From Ancylobacter moscoviensis (GTDB lineage Bacteria > Pseudomonadota > Alphaproteobacteria > Rhizobiales > Xanthobacteraceae), in assembly GCF_007559435.1 (NCBI RefSeq), contig NZ_VMBP01000006.1, positions 302,551 to 366,550 on the forward strand: a stretch of DNA of 64,000 nt. Reading direction: 5' to 3'. The number at the start of each line of letters is the position of its first letter. The stretch's first letter is position 1. Position numbers and translations under genes: made by a program. The notes beneath the pieces were generated by a model that saw only the letters and a program-made list of their open reading frames with translations, was not told where the DNA came from and did no database searches. Below are positions 55,094 to 63,865 of the stretch, piece by piece.

Positions 55094-55228
55094 GCCGGCC
55101 TAACGGCTCAGCCGATGCCGGGTTCCGGCCGGCGTCGAGGTTTCTTTCGTTCCGGACAGGATGACGTTCAGGAAACCAATCGCGGCCTGCATCGTTGTCG
55201 TCCCGATCGACCGAAATGGGAGGCAGAT

Positions 55229-55507
55229 ATGAACCTCGCGAAGACAGGTGTGACGACCAGCGTTATGGCTCTTGCCGCGGCCGCTTTTCTGGTGGCCGCG
55301 GCGCCGGCGTCCGCCACCTCGGCCGGGCCCCGCAACGAGGCGCGGGCCGGCGACAATTCCGACCGCGTGCAACTGCGCGAGCATGAGCGCGTGCGCAAGC
55401 AGCAGGTCCGCCAGAACAAGGGCACGCCGCTCTATCAGCCGTTCTTCGGGCCGCTCTATCAGGGACGAGACTCGCCGGTGCAGCGGGTGAAGCGCAGCTT
55501 CAACTGA
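55229..55507 (+). CDS. small secreted protein of unknown function
   Basis: 92 residues. GGGAGG 6 bases before the ATG supports the start. Signal peptide (VMALAAAAFLVAAAPASA) followed by a basic mature part: HERVRKQQVRQNKGTPLY and a C-terminal VQRVKRSFN. No cysteine and no family recognised. A strong terminator follows. Confidence 0.65.
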   Translation: MNLAKTGVTTSVMALAAAAFLVAAAPASATSAGPRNEARAGDNSDRVQLREHERVRKQQVRQNKGTPLYQPFFGPLYQGRDSPVQRVKRSFN

Positions 55508-55537
55508 GGCTGTTTTCCTTTCCTGGCGAATGTACTG

Positions 55538-55562
55538 GGGCGCCCTGCGGGGCGCCCTTTTT
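55538..55562 (+). terminator. terminator after the small secreted gene
   Basis: GGGCGCCC (55538-55545) and GGGCGCCC (55550-55557) pair with a 4-base loop, then five T. Confidence 0.88.
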
Positions 55563-55565
55563 GCT

Positions 55566-56285
55566 TCAGGAGCAGCCGCTGCCGGGCGGCAGGGGCTCGG
55601 GAGCGCCCCAGTCGTTGGACGGGAGATTGGCGTAGGGCTCGGCGAAATACTGGCGGACCACCCGGAACCGGCTCGGCACCGTGTCCTGCGGCCGGTCATA
55701 GGTGAGGATCCAGAAGAAATTGTAGTTCGAGTCCGGCCAGGTCTTCGGCACCCGCGCCTTCGGGATGCGGTCGAGGTGGAGCAACTGGCGCAGCGTCACC
55801 TGCTCGCCGGCGAACTCCTTCTCCAGCGCCTCGCTGGCAATGTGGAAATGCTCCCACACCATCACCACCGTCTGGCCGTGCCAGCGCGGGTTCTCCAGCA
55901 GGTCGCGCACCACGCGCCGGTTCTGCGCGTTGATCAGGCTGTTGAAATAGCGGTTGTTGCGGATCGGCGTCAGCATCAGCGGATCGGTGGCGATCCGCAG
56001 GCCCCACGCCTTCGCGGTCGGCCGGGCCGTCTCCAGCGTATGCAGGGTGACGGCGAGGACGGCGGCGGGCTTCTCGCCCTTCAGCAGGCTCATCGGGCTC
56101 GCGGGGCTGAGATACTGCGCCGCCAGCGCCTGCGCCCGCTCCTTGCCGATGCTGCACAGGCTGAGCGGCGTGTGCTTCTCGCCGTGGCGGGCGATGATGA
56201 TGCGCTTCGGCGCGGCATGGGCAAGCGTCGCGGGCACCAGCAGGGACATTGCGAGGAGGGCTGCCAGCAGGCGGGTCGGCACCAT
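55566..56285 (-). CDS. histidine phosphatase family protein, exported
   Basis: 239 residues from the ATG at 56285 (GGAG 9 bases before). Signal peptide (LLAALLAMSLLVPATLAHAA), then the phosphatase motif IIIARHGEKH with His34 as the phosphate acceptor; HTLETARPTAKAWGL supplies the second arginine and WEHFHIASEAL the second-His region. Probably a periplasmic phosphomonoesterase; substrate unknown. Divergent from pepF. Confidence 0.82.
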   Translation of the reverse strand: MVPTRLLAALLAMSLLVPATLAHAAPKRIIIARHGEKHTPLSLCSIGKERAQALAAQYLSPASPMSLLKGEKPAAVLAVTLHTLETARPTAKAWGLRIATDPLMLTPIRNNRYFNSLINAQNRRVVRDLLENPRWHGQTVVMVWEHFHIASEALEKEFAGEQVTLRQLLHLDRIPKARVPKTWPDSNYNFFWILTYDRPQDTVPSRFRVVRQYFAEPYANLPSNDWGAPEPLPPGSGCS

Positions 56286-56462
56286 TGAGGGGGGCTCCGG
56301 GAAACAGCGGGGCGGTACCATGCTCGGGTTGCGGGGCCGCCGCAAGCGCTCCGGCGGCATCCGGCAAAAAGCACGGCCGCGGACGAGTTTGATGATCTGG
56401 CGGATTGATAGCGCGCGGGGCGGCACGATATCACTGGACGACACCTTACCGTCGGAGTGACC

Positions 56463-58310
56463 ATGCTGCGCCGTCTCGATCGTCTCGCCTTCGTGCCCCG
56501 TTCGCCCGACGCCTCCGGCGCCGCTCTCGACAACCTGCCGCAATGGGACCTGTCGGATCTCTATCCCGGCCTCGACTCCCCCGAACTTCAGTCGGACCTC
56601 GCGGCCATCGCCGCCGAGTGCGCGAATTTCGAGGAAGCCTACAAGGGCAAGCTGGCGGGCATTCTCGACGGCGCCGATGCCGGCGGGCAGATGGCGACCA
56701 TCGTGTCCCGCTACGAGAAGATCGAGGACCTGCTCGGCCGGCTCTACTCCTATGCCGGTCTCGTCTATTCCGGCGACACCACCGATCCCGTGCGCGCCAA
56801 GTTCTATGGCGACGTGCAGGAGAAGCTCACCGAGGCCTCGACGCATCTCCTGTTCTTCACGCTGGAGCTGAACCGGCTCGACGACGCGAAGATGGAAGCG
56901 GCGCTCGCCGCCCCGGAATTCGGCAAGTACCGGCCGTGGATCGAGGACGTCCGCGCCGAGAAGCCCTACCAGCTCGAAGACCGCATCGAGCAGCTCTTCC
57001 ACGAGAAGGGCGTCACCGGGCGCGGCGCCTGGAACCGCCTGTTCGACGAGACCATCGCCGGCCTGCGCTTCGATGTGGCGGGCGAGATCCTGCCGCTGGA
57101 GCAGGCGCTGAACTTCCTCGCCGAGCCGGACGAGGACAAGCGTCGCGTCGGCGCCGAGGCGCTGGCCAAGGTGTTCGGCGAGAATCTGCGCCTGTTCACC
57201 CTCATCACCAACACGCTGGCGAAGGACAAGGACATCTCCGACCGCTGGCGTGGCTTCGAGGACATCGCGGATTCGCGCCACCTCGCCAACCGGGTCGAGC
57301 GCGAGGTGGTGGACGCGCTGGTTTCCGCCGTGCACGCCGCCTATCCGCGCCTCGCGCACCGCTACTACAAGCTGAAGGCCAGGTGGTTCGGCAAGGAGAA
57401 GCTGGAGTACTGGGACCGCAACGCCCCGCTGCCGAAGGTCGAGACCCGCACCATCGGCTGGGAGGAGGCCCGCGACACCGTGCTCGGCGCCTATTCCACC
57501 TTCTCCCCGCGCATGGCCGACATCGCCCGCGATTTCTTCGACAAGAGCTGGATCGATGCCGGCGTGCGGCCGGGCAAGGCGACGGGCGCCTTCGCCCATC
57601 CGACCGTGCCCTCCGCGCACCCCTATGTGCTGCTGAACTATCTCGGCAAGCCGCGCGACGTGATGACGCTCGCCCACGAACTCGGTCATGGCGTGCATCA
57701 GGTGCTCGCCGCGCCCAACGGCGCGCTGATGGCGCCGACGCCGCTGACGCTCGCCGAGACGGCCTCCGTGTTCGGCGAGATGCTGACCTTCCGCCGGTTG
57801 CTGGCGGCGGCGCCGGATGCCCGCGCCCGCAAGGCGATGCTGGCCTCGAAGGTCGAGGACATGATCAACACGGTGGTGCGCCAGATCGCCTTCTACACCT
57901 TCGAGCGGCGCATCCACACCGAGCGCAAGAACGGCGAGCTGACCGCCGAGCGCATCTGCCAGATCTGGATGGAGGTGCAGGCCGAGAGCCTCGGCGAGGG
58001 TATCCATCTCGGCCCCGGCTACGAGAACTACTGGGTCTATATCGGCCACTTCATCCATTCGCCGTTCTACGTCTACGCCTACGCCTTCGGCGACTGCCTG
58101 GTGAACTCGCTCTACGCGGTCTACGAGAACGCCTCGGAAGGCTTCGCCGAGCGCTATCTCGGCATGCTGGCGGCGGGCGGCACCAGGCATCATTCGGAGC
58201 TGCTCAAGCCGTTCGGCCTCGATGCGCGCGACCCGGCCTTCTGGCAGACCGGCCTCAACCTCATCGAGCGCATGATCGCCGAGCTGGAGGCGATGGAGGA
58301 GGAGGCGTGA
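56463..58310 (+). CDS. pepF: oligoendopeptidase F (M3 family)
   Basis: 615 residues from the ATG at 56463 with GGAG upstream. The zinc motif HELGH is at 405-409 (LAHELGHGVHQV) and the third ligand Glu lies in LAETASVFGEM. The N-terminal region (LPQWDLSDLYPGLDSPELQ) is the M3B type. It degrades oligopeptides in the cytoplasm. It converges with the AraC-type gene with 9 bases between stops and no terminator visible. Confidence 0.93.
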   Translation: MLRRLDRLAFVPRSPDASGAALDNLPQWDLSDLYPGLDSPELQSDLAAIAAECANFEEAYKGKLAGILDGADAGGQMATIVSRYEKIEDLLGRLYSYAGLVYSGDTTDPVRAKFYGDVQEKLTEASTHLLFFTLELNRLDDAKMEAALAAPEFGKYRPWIEDVRAEKPYQLEDRIEQLFHEKGVTGRGAWNRLFDETIAGLRFDVAGEILPLEQALNFLAEPDEDKRRVGAEALAKVFGENLRLFTLITNTLAKDKDISDRWRGFEDIADSRHLANRVEREVVDALVSAVHAAYPRLAHRYYKLKARWFGKEKLEYWDRNAPLPKVETRTIGWEEARDTVLGAYSTFSPRMADIARDFFDKSWIDAGVRPGKATGAFAHPTVPSAHPYVLLNYLGKPRDVMTLAHELGHGVHQVLAAPNGALMAPTPLTLAETASVFGEMLTFRRLLAAAPDARARKAMLASKVEDMINTVVRQIAFYTFERRIHTERKNGELTAERICQIWMEVQAESLGEGIHLGPGYENYWVYIGHFIHSPFYVYAYAFGDCLVNSLYAVYENASEGFAERYLGMLAAGGTRHHSELLKPFGLDARDPAFWQTGLNLIERMIAELEAMEEEA

Positions 58311-58319
58311 GCCTCCGCC

Positions 58320-59159
58320 TTACGGATGCGCGGCGGCCTTGCGGCGCGCCGCGTCTCCCGAGAGCCTGACGCCCTGAAGGCTCCAGGAGGGCGGGGCGCC
58401 GAAGGTGCGGCGGAAGTCGTGCGTGAAATGCGCCTGGTCGCAGAAGCCGGCGGCGTGCGCGGCGTGGGTGAAGTTGCTCCCCGCCGCCACGGCGGCGATG
58501 GCCGCGCGCATGCGCGTCCAGGCGCGGTAGCGGCGATAGGGCACGCCGACCTCGCGCGTGAACAGGTGCTGGAAATGGTGGGGCGACAGCCCGACCTGCG
58601 CGCAGGCGGCGGCGACACCGGGGGCGCCTTCCGTGCCCGATTCCAGCAGGGCCAAGGCCCGCGCCACCCGCGGGTCCATCGCGCGGCGGGCCCTGCGCGT
58701 GCCGAAGCCCAGCAGATCGTCGAGCGCCGCGCCGGCCCAGTCGATGCTGGCCGCGTCCTCCCATAGCTCACGCATCACCGAAATCTCGCCGCCCCGGCCG
58801 ACCAGCGCGCCGTCGGCCTCCTCGGCGGAGGCGGTGAGGGCGGCCAGCGTGTGGGCGCCCTCCAGCGTCGGCTCGATATAGAGCACGCCGATCGGGTTTC
58901 CGCCGATATCGAGCTCGTGCACCACGCCGGCCGGGATCATCGCCGTGCGGGCGGAGCGCCACGGGCCGTTGCCGATCCTCAGGCCGAACGGTCCGTAGAG
59001 GCCGCTCAGGAAGACCGGGGCGCCATGCTGGTGCGGCGCATTGTAGGTGAGCGGTCCGATGAAGCAGGTCCGCCGGGCGTCAAGGTGCCAGAGCGGCCCC
59101 GGCGGCGCGGTGCCGGGCACGGTATCCGCACGTTCGTACAAGCGGCCCGGCGGGGCCAT
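58320..59159 (-). CDS. AraC family transcriptional regulator
   Basis: 279 residues from the ATG at 59159, which follows GAGGAGG. The N-terminal cupin-like sensor (HLDARRTCFIGPLTYNAPHQHGAPVFL) is followed by the C-terminal double helix-turn-helix, VAAACAQVGLSPHHFQHLFTREVGVPYRRY and FTHAAHAAGFCDQAHFTHDFRRTFG. The cofactor or inducer is unknown. It is divergent from the metallo-beta-lactamase-fold gene with 96 bases between starts and probably controls it. Confidence 0.88.
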   Translation of the reverse strand: MAPPGRLYERADTVPGTAPPGPLWHLDARRTCFIGPLTYNAPHQHGAPVFLSGLYGPFGLRIGNGPWRSARTAMIPAGVVHELDIGGNPIGVLYIEPTLEGAHTLAALTASAEEADGALVGRGGEISVMRELWEDAASIDWAGAALDDLLGFGTRRARRAMDPRVARALALLESGTEGAPGVAAACAQVGLSPHHFQHLFTREVGVPYRRYRAWTRMRAAIAAVAAGSNFTHAAHAAGFCDQAHFTHDFRRTFGAPPSWSLQGVRLSGDAARRKAAAHP

Positions 59160-59255
59160 GGCTAGCCTCCTCACAGGTGCGCTCGCGGCTGGCGGGCGAC
59201 GCCAGTGAACCATGAAAGACGCCCGCCGCGAAGCGGGCCGCCGGAGGAAGACGCC

Positions 59256-60272
59256 ATGTCCCGAACCCCTCGTCCGCTCCAGGGCGGACTGCTGAGCCGT
59301 CGTCAGGCGCTCGCATCCGCCGCGGCGATGCTGGCCGCCCCCGCCGTGCTGCGTGCCCCGCCGGCGATGGCCGAGGCGCCCGCCCTCGGCGCTGCTCCCC
59401 AGGTTTTCCAGCGCTTCCGGCTCGGCTCCTTCGAGGTTACCAGCCTGCTCGACGCCAGCGCGATGATCGACGGGCCGTGGCCCATTGTCGGGCAGGACCG
59501 CCCGCCGACGGAGGTGGAGCAGCTGATGCGCGCCAATCTCCTACCGGAGAAGCGCTTCCGCCCCGGCTTCTCGCCACTGCTCGTCAATACCGGCCGGGAA
59601 CTGATCCTGTTCGACGCGGGCAACGGCACGGAGGGCTTCGTGCCGCCTCCCGCCGGCGGCTGGCTGGTCAAGTCGCTCGCCACCGCCGGCTATACGCCCG
59701 AGCAGGTGGACGTCGTCGTTCTCACCCATGCCCATCCCGACCACATCGGGGGGCTGTTGACCGATGGCAAGCCGACCTTTCCCAAGGCCCGCTATGTGGT
59801 TGGGGCGACCGAGTTCGACTTCTGGAAGGGCGACACGGCGCTGGCCATGCCGAAGGAGAGCAATGAATACCGCTCCGCCGTGATGTTCCGCTCGCACCTC
59901 CTGCCGCTCGCCGACCGGACGAGCTTCGTCGACCCGGAGGGGGAGGTGGTGTCCGGCATCCGCGCGGTGAAGGCCCATGGCCACACGCCCGGCCATCTCG
60001 CTTTCCATATCGAGAGCGACGGCCAGCGCCTGCTCGCCTGGGGCGATTGCGCACATCACGAGGTGGCCTCGCTGGCCCATCCCGAATGGCATGCCCTGTT
60101 CGACCAGGACAAGGAGGCCGGCGTCGCCACGCGGCGCAGGATCTACGACATGGTCGCGACGGACCGGCTGGCGGTCGCGGCCTATCATTCCTCCTTCCCG
60201 TCCATCGGCTATGTCGAGCGGCGCGGCGATGCCTATCGCTGGATTCCGGTGACGTACCAGCTGGATTTCTAG
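59256..60272 (+). CDS. Tat-exported metallo-beta-lactamase-fold hydrolase
   Basis: 338 residues from the ATG at 59256, after GGAGGAAG. The signal has twin arginines (LLSRRQALASAAAML). Zinc ligands are His158, His160, Asp162 and His163 in LTHAHPDHIGG, with further ones in HGHTPGHLAF and WGDCAHHEVAS. The pattern is that of the methyl parathion hydrolase / quorum-quenching lactonase-like group. Export in folded form suits a metalloenzyme. Substrate unknown. Divergent to an AraC regulator. Confidence 0.86.
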   Translation: MSRTPRPLQGGLLSRRQALASAAAMLAAPAVLRAPPAMAEAPALGAAPQVFQRFRLGSFEVTSLLDASAMIDGPWPIVGQDRPPTEVEQLMRANLLPEKRFRPGFSPLLVNTGRELILFDAGNGTEGFVPPPAGGWLVKSLATAGYTPEQVDVVVLTHAHPDHIGGLLTDGKPTFPKARYVVGATEFDFWKGDTALAMPKESNEYRSAVMFRSHLLPLADRTSFVDPEGEVVSGIRAVKAHGHTPGHLAFHIESDGQRLLAWGDCAHHEVASLAHPEWHALFDQDKEAGVATRRRIYDMVATDRLAVAAYHSSFPSIGYVERRGDAYRWIPVTYQLDF

Positions 60273-60314
60273 GTCCGATCCGTGCCCGCCGGGCACCTGA
60301 ATGGAAATGCAGCC

Positions 60315-60390
60315 GTCATGGCCGGGCTTGTCCCGGCCATCCACGTCTTGGGCAGTTGAAGACGTCGCGGATCCCGGGGCGAGCCTGGTT
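60315..60390. repeat. REP-like palindromic element, copy 2
   Basis: The first 32 bases are the same as 1096-1127, with ATGGCCGGG/CCCGGCCAT hairpin. The remainder diverges (GGATCCCGGGGCGAGCC region). It lies in the 247-base gap after the metallo-beta-lactamase-fold gene. Confidence 0.78.
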
Positions 60391-60519
60391 TCGCCTGCGG
60401 CCGGATGGCGGAACGGTGGATGGGTACGCAGCCATAGCGCGCCGTTACAATGCGACTGGCGAAAAGTTGGGCTGACGGAAAGGCTGCACACGTTCTAAGC
60501 TGGTGGCCTGAGCGGGCGA

Positions 60520-61503
60520 ATGCCCGGACCCTCGAGCCGCACGAAGCCGATGAACCTCGCCACCCCCACGCCCGCCTTTCCGTCCGCCGCCGATGCCGAG
60601 GCGGCGCCGTTCGCGCACACGCCTTTTGACGGCTCGCGCAAGGCCTTCTCCATCGGTCTCGCGCCGCTCGACCTTGCCGAGTGGATCGAGCCGGACCCGA
60701 AGCTCGCGGCGCGGCTGGCCGAGCGGGAGGTGCTGATCCGCGACAAGCGCGGCGTGGTGCTGCGCGAGGAGCCGGGCACGCGCGCCTCCCAGCGCGAGGC
60801 GCTGGAGCTGGTCGTCGCGCACATCACGGAGCGCTATCCCGATCTCTACCGGCTGGAAGGGCGCCGCATCACCGTGCTGCCGACCGGGCGCAGCTTCGAC
60901 CTCGACGACGAGAGCGAGCCGCCGCTCGCCATCGCCGGGCACCTCGTCTCCGACGACCTGCTGATCCTGACGAAGAGCGAAGAGGGCTATCGCCTCGTCG
61001 CCGCCGTGCTGTGCTTTCCCTCCGCCTGGTCGCTGGCCGACCGCTTCGGCCAGTCGCTGGACGGGCTGCATGAGGCGGTGCCCGGCTATCAGTCCAAGCT
61101 CGCCAAGGTGATGAACCGCATCTTCGAGAACCTGAAGGTCGATCAGCCGGTCTGGCGGGTGAACTGGTCGATCTATCCCGACGACGAGCTGCACCATCCC
61201 GAATCCAAGGAGCGCCCGCGCGACTGGTTCGAGGATCCCGCCAACCTCGCGCCCGAGGCCTTCGTGCGGGTCGAGCGGCAGACGCTGCGGCGCATGCCGG
61301 AAAGCGGCGACATGCTGTTCACCGTGCGCATCCATGTCGACCCGTTCACCGCCTTCCGCCGCCACCCCGAGGGCCGGGCGCTCGCCGCCTCGCTGCGCGA
61401 GCAGATCCTCGGCCTCGACGCGGAACAGCTCGCCTACAAGGCGCTCACCGAGCACCGCGACGCGGTGGCGGGCGCGCTGGAGCGCATTGCCGGCGGCGAC
61501 TAA
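60520..61503 (+). CDS. DUF3445 protein, heme-dependent oxidative N-demethylase family
   Basis: 327 residues. Diagnostic parts are FDGSRKAFSIGLAPLDLAEW near the start, EALELVVAHITERYPDLY, FPSAWSLADRFGQSLDGLHEAVPGYQ and VERQTLRRMPESGDMLFTVRIH. Members of this family use heme to demethylate methylamine compounds and related substrates. Which residue binds the heme cannot be read safely here. The ATG at 60520 or at 60550 may be the start. It is followed 30 bases later by the DUF6790 gene. Confidence 0.85.
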   Translation: MPGPSSRTKPMNLATPTPAFPSAADAEAAPFAHTPFDGSRKAFSIGLAPLDLAEWIEPDPKLAARLAEREVLIRDKRGVVLREEPGTRASQREALELVVAHITERYPDLYRLEGRRITVLPTGRSFDLDDESEPPLAIAGHLVSDDLLILTKSEEGYRLVAAVLCFPSAWSLADRFGQSLDGLHEAVPGYQSKLAKVMNRIFENLKVDQPVWRVNWSIYPDDELHHPESKERPRDWFEDPANLAPEAFVRVERQTLRRMPESGDMLFTVRIHVDPFTAFRRHPEGRALAASLREQILGLDAEQLAYKALTEHRDAVAGALERIAGGD

Positions 61504-61533
61504 GCTTTTCCCCGACTCGAAGGGGAGGTTGCC

Positions 61534-62031
61534 GTGGTCTTCTGGTTCCCGCTGCTGTCGTGGCTCGCCGCCATCGTCGCCGCCGTCCTCGTGCTGCTGC
61601 GCGGTCCGCGCCCGATCACCTTCGGCGCGGTCGTCGACCAGTTGCTGCGCTACATCCTGCTCTTCCCCGTCGGCGTGATGGGGCTGTGGGCCTTTCTCGG
61701 GCACGTCTTCTTCGCCGAGCAGGCGGCCGCCTCCATCGGCTGGGCGCCGAGCCCGTTCCAGTTCGAGGTCGGCATGGCCAATCTCGGCATCGGCCTCGCC
61801 GGGGTGATCGGCGCCTTCCTGCGCTCGCCGGGCTTCCGGGCGGCGGTGGGCGTGGTGGCCTTCGGCTTCCTCGGCGGGGCGGGTGTCGGGCACCTCGTGC
61901 AGATCGCCGAGACCGGCAACATGGCGGCGGGCAATGCCGGGCCGATCCTCTACACGGATTTCATCAACCCGCTCGCGGTGCTCGGCCTGCTGCTGCTCCA
62001 GCGCCTGACGCGGCGCGCGCCTGCGGCATGA
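61534..62031 (+). CDS. DUF6790 family membrane protein
   Basis: 165 residues from a GTG with AGGGGAGG upstream. Four to five hydrophobic segments: LLSWLAAIVAAVLVLL, YILLFPVGVMGLWAFLGHVF, MANLGIGLAGVIGAFL, AVGVVAFGFLGGAGVGH, and PLAVLGLLLLQRL. Likely an inner-membrane protein of unknown function. Closely spaced after the DUF3445 gene (30 bases), so cotranscription is probable. Confidence 0.75.
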   Translation: MVFWFPLLSWLAAIVAAVLVLLRGPRPITFGAVVDQLLRYILLFPVGVMGLWAFLGHVFFAEQAAASIGWAPSPFQFEVGMANLGIGLAGVIGAFLRSPGFRAAVGVVAFGFLGGAGVGHLVQIAETGNMAAGNAGPILYTDFINPLAVLGLLLLQRLTRRAPAA

Positions 62032-62093
62032 CGCATCGCCCGGTTGCGCATGGCGCCGGGCGCCCCACCTAGAGGCCAACCGTCGAGGCCGCC

Positions 62094-63476
62094 TTGTCCG
62101 ATCCTGAAAAGCCCGATCCCGGCTCCCGTGACCGCGAGGCCAACCGCCTGAGCGCCCGCGCGCTGCGCTATGCGCGCGTCGGCACGAAGGTTGGCGGCGT
62201 CGCCGCGCGGATCGCCGGCGCGCGGCTGTTCGGGCTGGAGAACCAGCGCGGCGGCAACGCGGCCGCGCTCGCCGCGGCGCTGGGCGGGCTCAAGGGACCG
62301 ATCATGAAGGTCGCCCAGCTGATGGCGACCATTCCCGACGCGCTGCCGCCCGAATATGCCGCCGAGCTGGCGACGCTGCAGAACCAGGCGCCGCCCATGG
62401 GCTGGGCCTTCGTCAAGCGCCGCATGATGGCCGAGCTCGGGCCGGACTGGATGAGCCGGTTCCTTTCCTTCGACAAGGAGCCGGCAGCCGCCGCCTCGCT
62501 CGGCCAGGTGCACCGCGCCCGCGCCCTCGACGGCACGGAGCTCGCCTGCAAGCTGCAATATCCCGACATGCAGTCCGCCGTGGAGGCGGACCTCCAGCAG
62601 CTCGACCTGCTGCTTGCCATCCATCGGCGGATGGATCCGGTGATCGACACCACCGAGATCGCCGAGGAGATCGGCGCGCGGGTGCGCGAGGAGCTCGATT
62701 ACCGCCGCGAGGCCGCCCATGCCGGTCTCTACGCCCTCATGCTGGCCGACGAGCCGGCGGTGCTTGTGCCGCGCGTGCGCCCGGAGCTGTCGACCGGGCG
62801 GCTGCTCACCCTCGACTGGCTGGAAGGGCGGCGCCTGCTCGATTTCGTCGGCGAGTCGCTGGAGGTGCGCAACCGCATCGCCCGCGCCATGTTCGCGGCG
62901 TGGTGGCTGCCTTTCTCGCGCTTCGGCGTCATCCATGGCGACCCGCATCTGGGCAACTACACGGTCTTCGAGGAAGACGGCGCGGCCGCCGGCATCAACC
63001 TGCTCGATTATGGCTGCATCCGCATCTTCCCGCCCAGCTTCGTCGGCGGCGTGGTCGATCTCTACCGCGGCCTGCAGGAGGGCGACGATGCCCGCGTCGT
63101 CCATGCCTACGAGACCTGGGGCTTCCGTGGCCTGACGCGGGAATTGATCGACGTGCTCAATATCTGGGCCCGCTTCATCTACGGCCCGCTGCTCGACGAC
63201 CGGGTGCGCAGCATCGCCGACGGCGTGGCGCCGGGCGAGTACGGGCGCCGCGAGGCGTTCACCGTCCACCGGGCGCTGAAGGAAAAGGGGCCGGTGCGCG
63301 TACCCCGCGAATTCGTCTTCATGGACCGCGCCGCCATCGGCCTCGGCGGCGTTTTCCTGCATCTGCGGGCGGAGCTCAACTTCCACGCCCTGTTCGAAGC
63401 GGCGATCGCCGACTTCGCGGTGGAGGGCGTGGCGGCGCGTCAAGGCGCCGCGCTGCGCGAGGCGGGACTGGGCTGA
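62094..63476 (+). CDS. ABC1/UbiB-type atypical kinase
   Basis: 460 residues from a TTG start preceded by GAGG. ABC1 family motifs: the Ala-rich loop AAAASLGQVHRA, the Lys of ACKLQYP, HGDPHLGN, and LDYGCIR in place of DFG. The usual KxGQ motif reads MKVAQLMA (Lys72, Ala74). UbiB members act on ubiquinone synthesis by ATPase activity at the membrane, but this branch is different from UbiB in length and lacks the C-terminal membrane helices. It follows the DUF6790 gene 62 bases later. Confidence 0.86.
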   Translation: MSDPEKPDPGSRDREANRLSARALRYARVGTKVGGVAARIAGARLFGLENQRGGNAAALAAALGGLKGPIMKVAQLMATIPDALPPEYAAELATLQNQAPPMGWAFVKRRMMAELGPDWMSRFLSFDKEPAAAASLGQVHRARALDGTELACKLQYPDMQSAVEADLQQLDLLLAIHRRMDPVIDTTEIAEEIGARVREELDYRREAAHAGLYALMLADEPAVLVPRVRPELSTGRLLTLDWLEGRRLLDFVGESLEVRNRIARAMFAAWWLPFSRFGVIHGDPHLGNYTVFEEDGAAAGINLLDYGCIRIFPPSFVGGVVDLYRGLQEGDDARVVHAYETWGFRGLTRELIDVLNIWARFIYGPLLDDRVRSIADGVAPGEYGRREAFTVHRALKEKGPVRVPREFVFMDRAAIGLGGVFLHLRAELNFHALFEAAIADFAVEGVAARQGAALREAGLG

Positions 63477-63562
63477 GCGACGTCCGCGCGCGCCGTTGCC
63501 CGGACGGGCGTCTTCCGCTAAAGCGGATGCTTGCTTTTATTATTCCTTTGGAGGGGTCTCAG

Positions 63563-63856
63563 ATGGCCGACCACGGAGTGCCGGAATACGCCACGGCCGA
63601 GGGCAATGATTACGCCGAGCACGAGGGGACCTACGAGTTCTTCGTCAAACTGACGCTGGTCGGCACGGTGGCCCTGGTCTGCTTCATGGGCTCGCTCGCC
63701 GTCGGCGCGGTCAACGGCCACTGGGGCCTGTTCACCCTGGGCACGCTGGCCTCGATCGCCGTCACGGCCGTCGGCCTCGCTTCCAAGGACGGCAAGCCCA
63801 AGCTGCTGTTCGGGCTGCTCGGCCTCGTCGTCGTCGCCATGATCCTGACGTCCTGA
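63563..63856 (+). CDS. aa3-type cytochrome c oxidase subunit IV
   Basis: 97 residues. The N-terminal EYATAEGNDYAEHEGTYEFFVKL is the pattern of the small alphaproteobacterial oxidase subunit IV, followed by hydrophobic helices (LVGTVALVCFMGSLAVGAV and FTLGTLASIAVTAVGLA, and LLFGLLGLVVVAMILTS). GGAGGGG lies 7 bases before the ATG. It is found next to pntA in many Hyphomicrobiales, as here. Confidence 0.85.
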   Translation: MADHGVPEYATAEGNDYAEHEGTYEFFVKLTLVGTVALVCFMGSLAVGAVNGHWGLFTLGTLASIAVTAVGLASKDGKPKLLFGLLGLVVVAMILTS

Positions 63857-63865
63857 GATTCAGCC

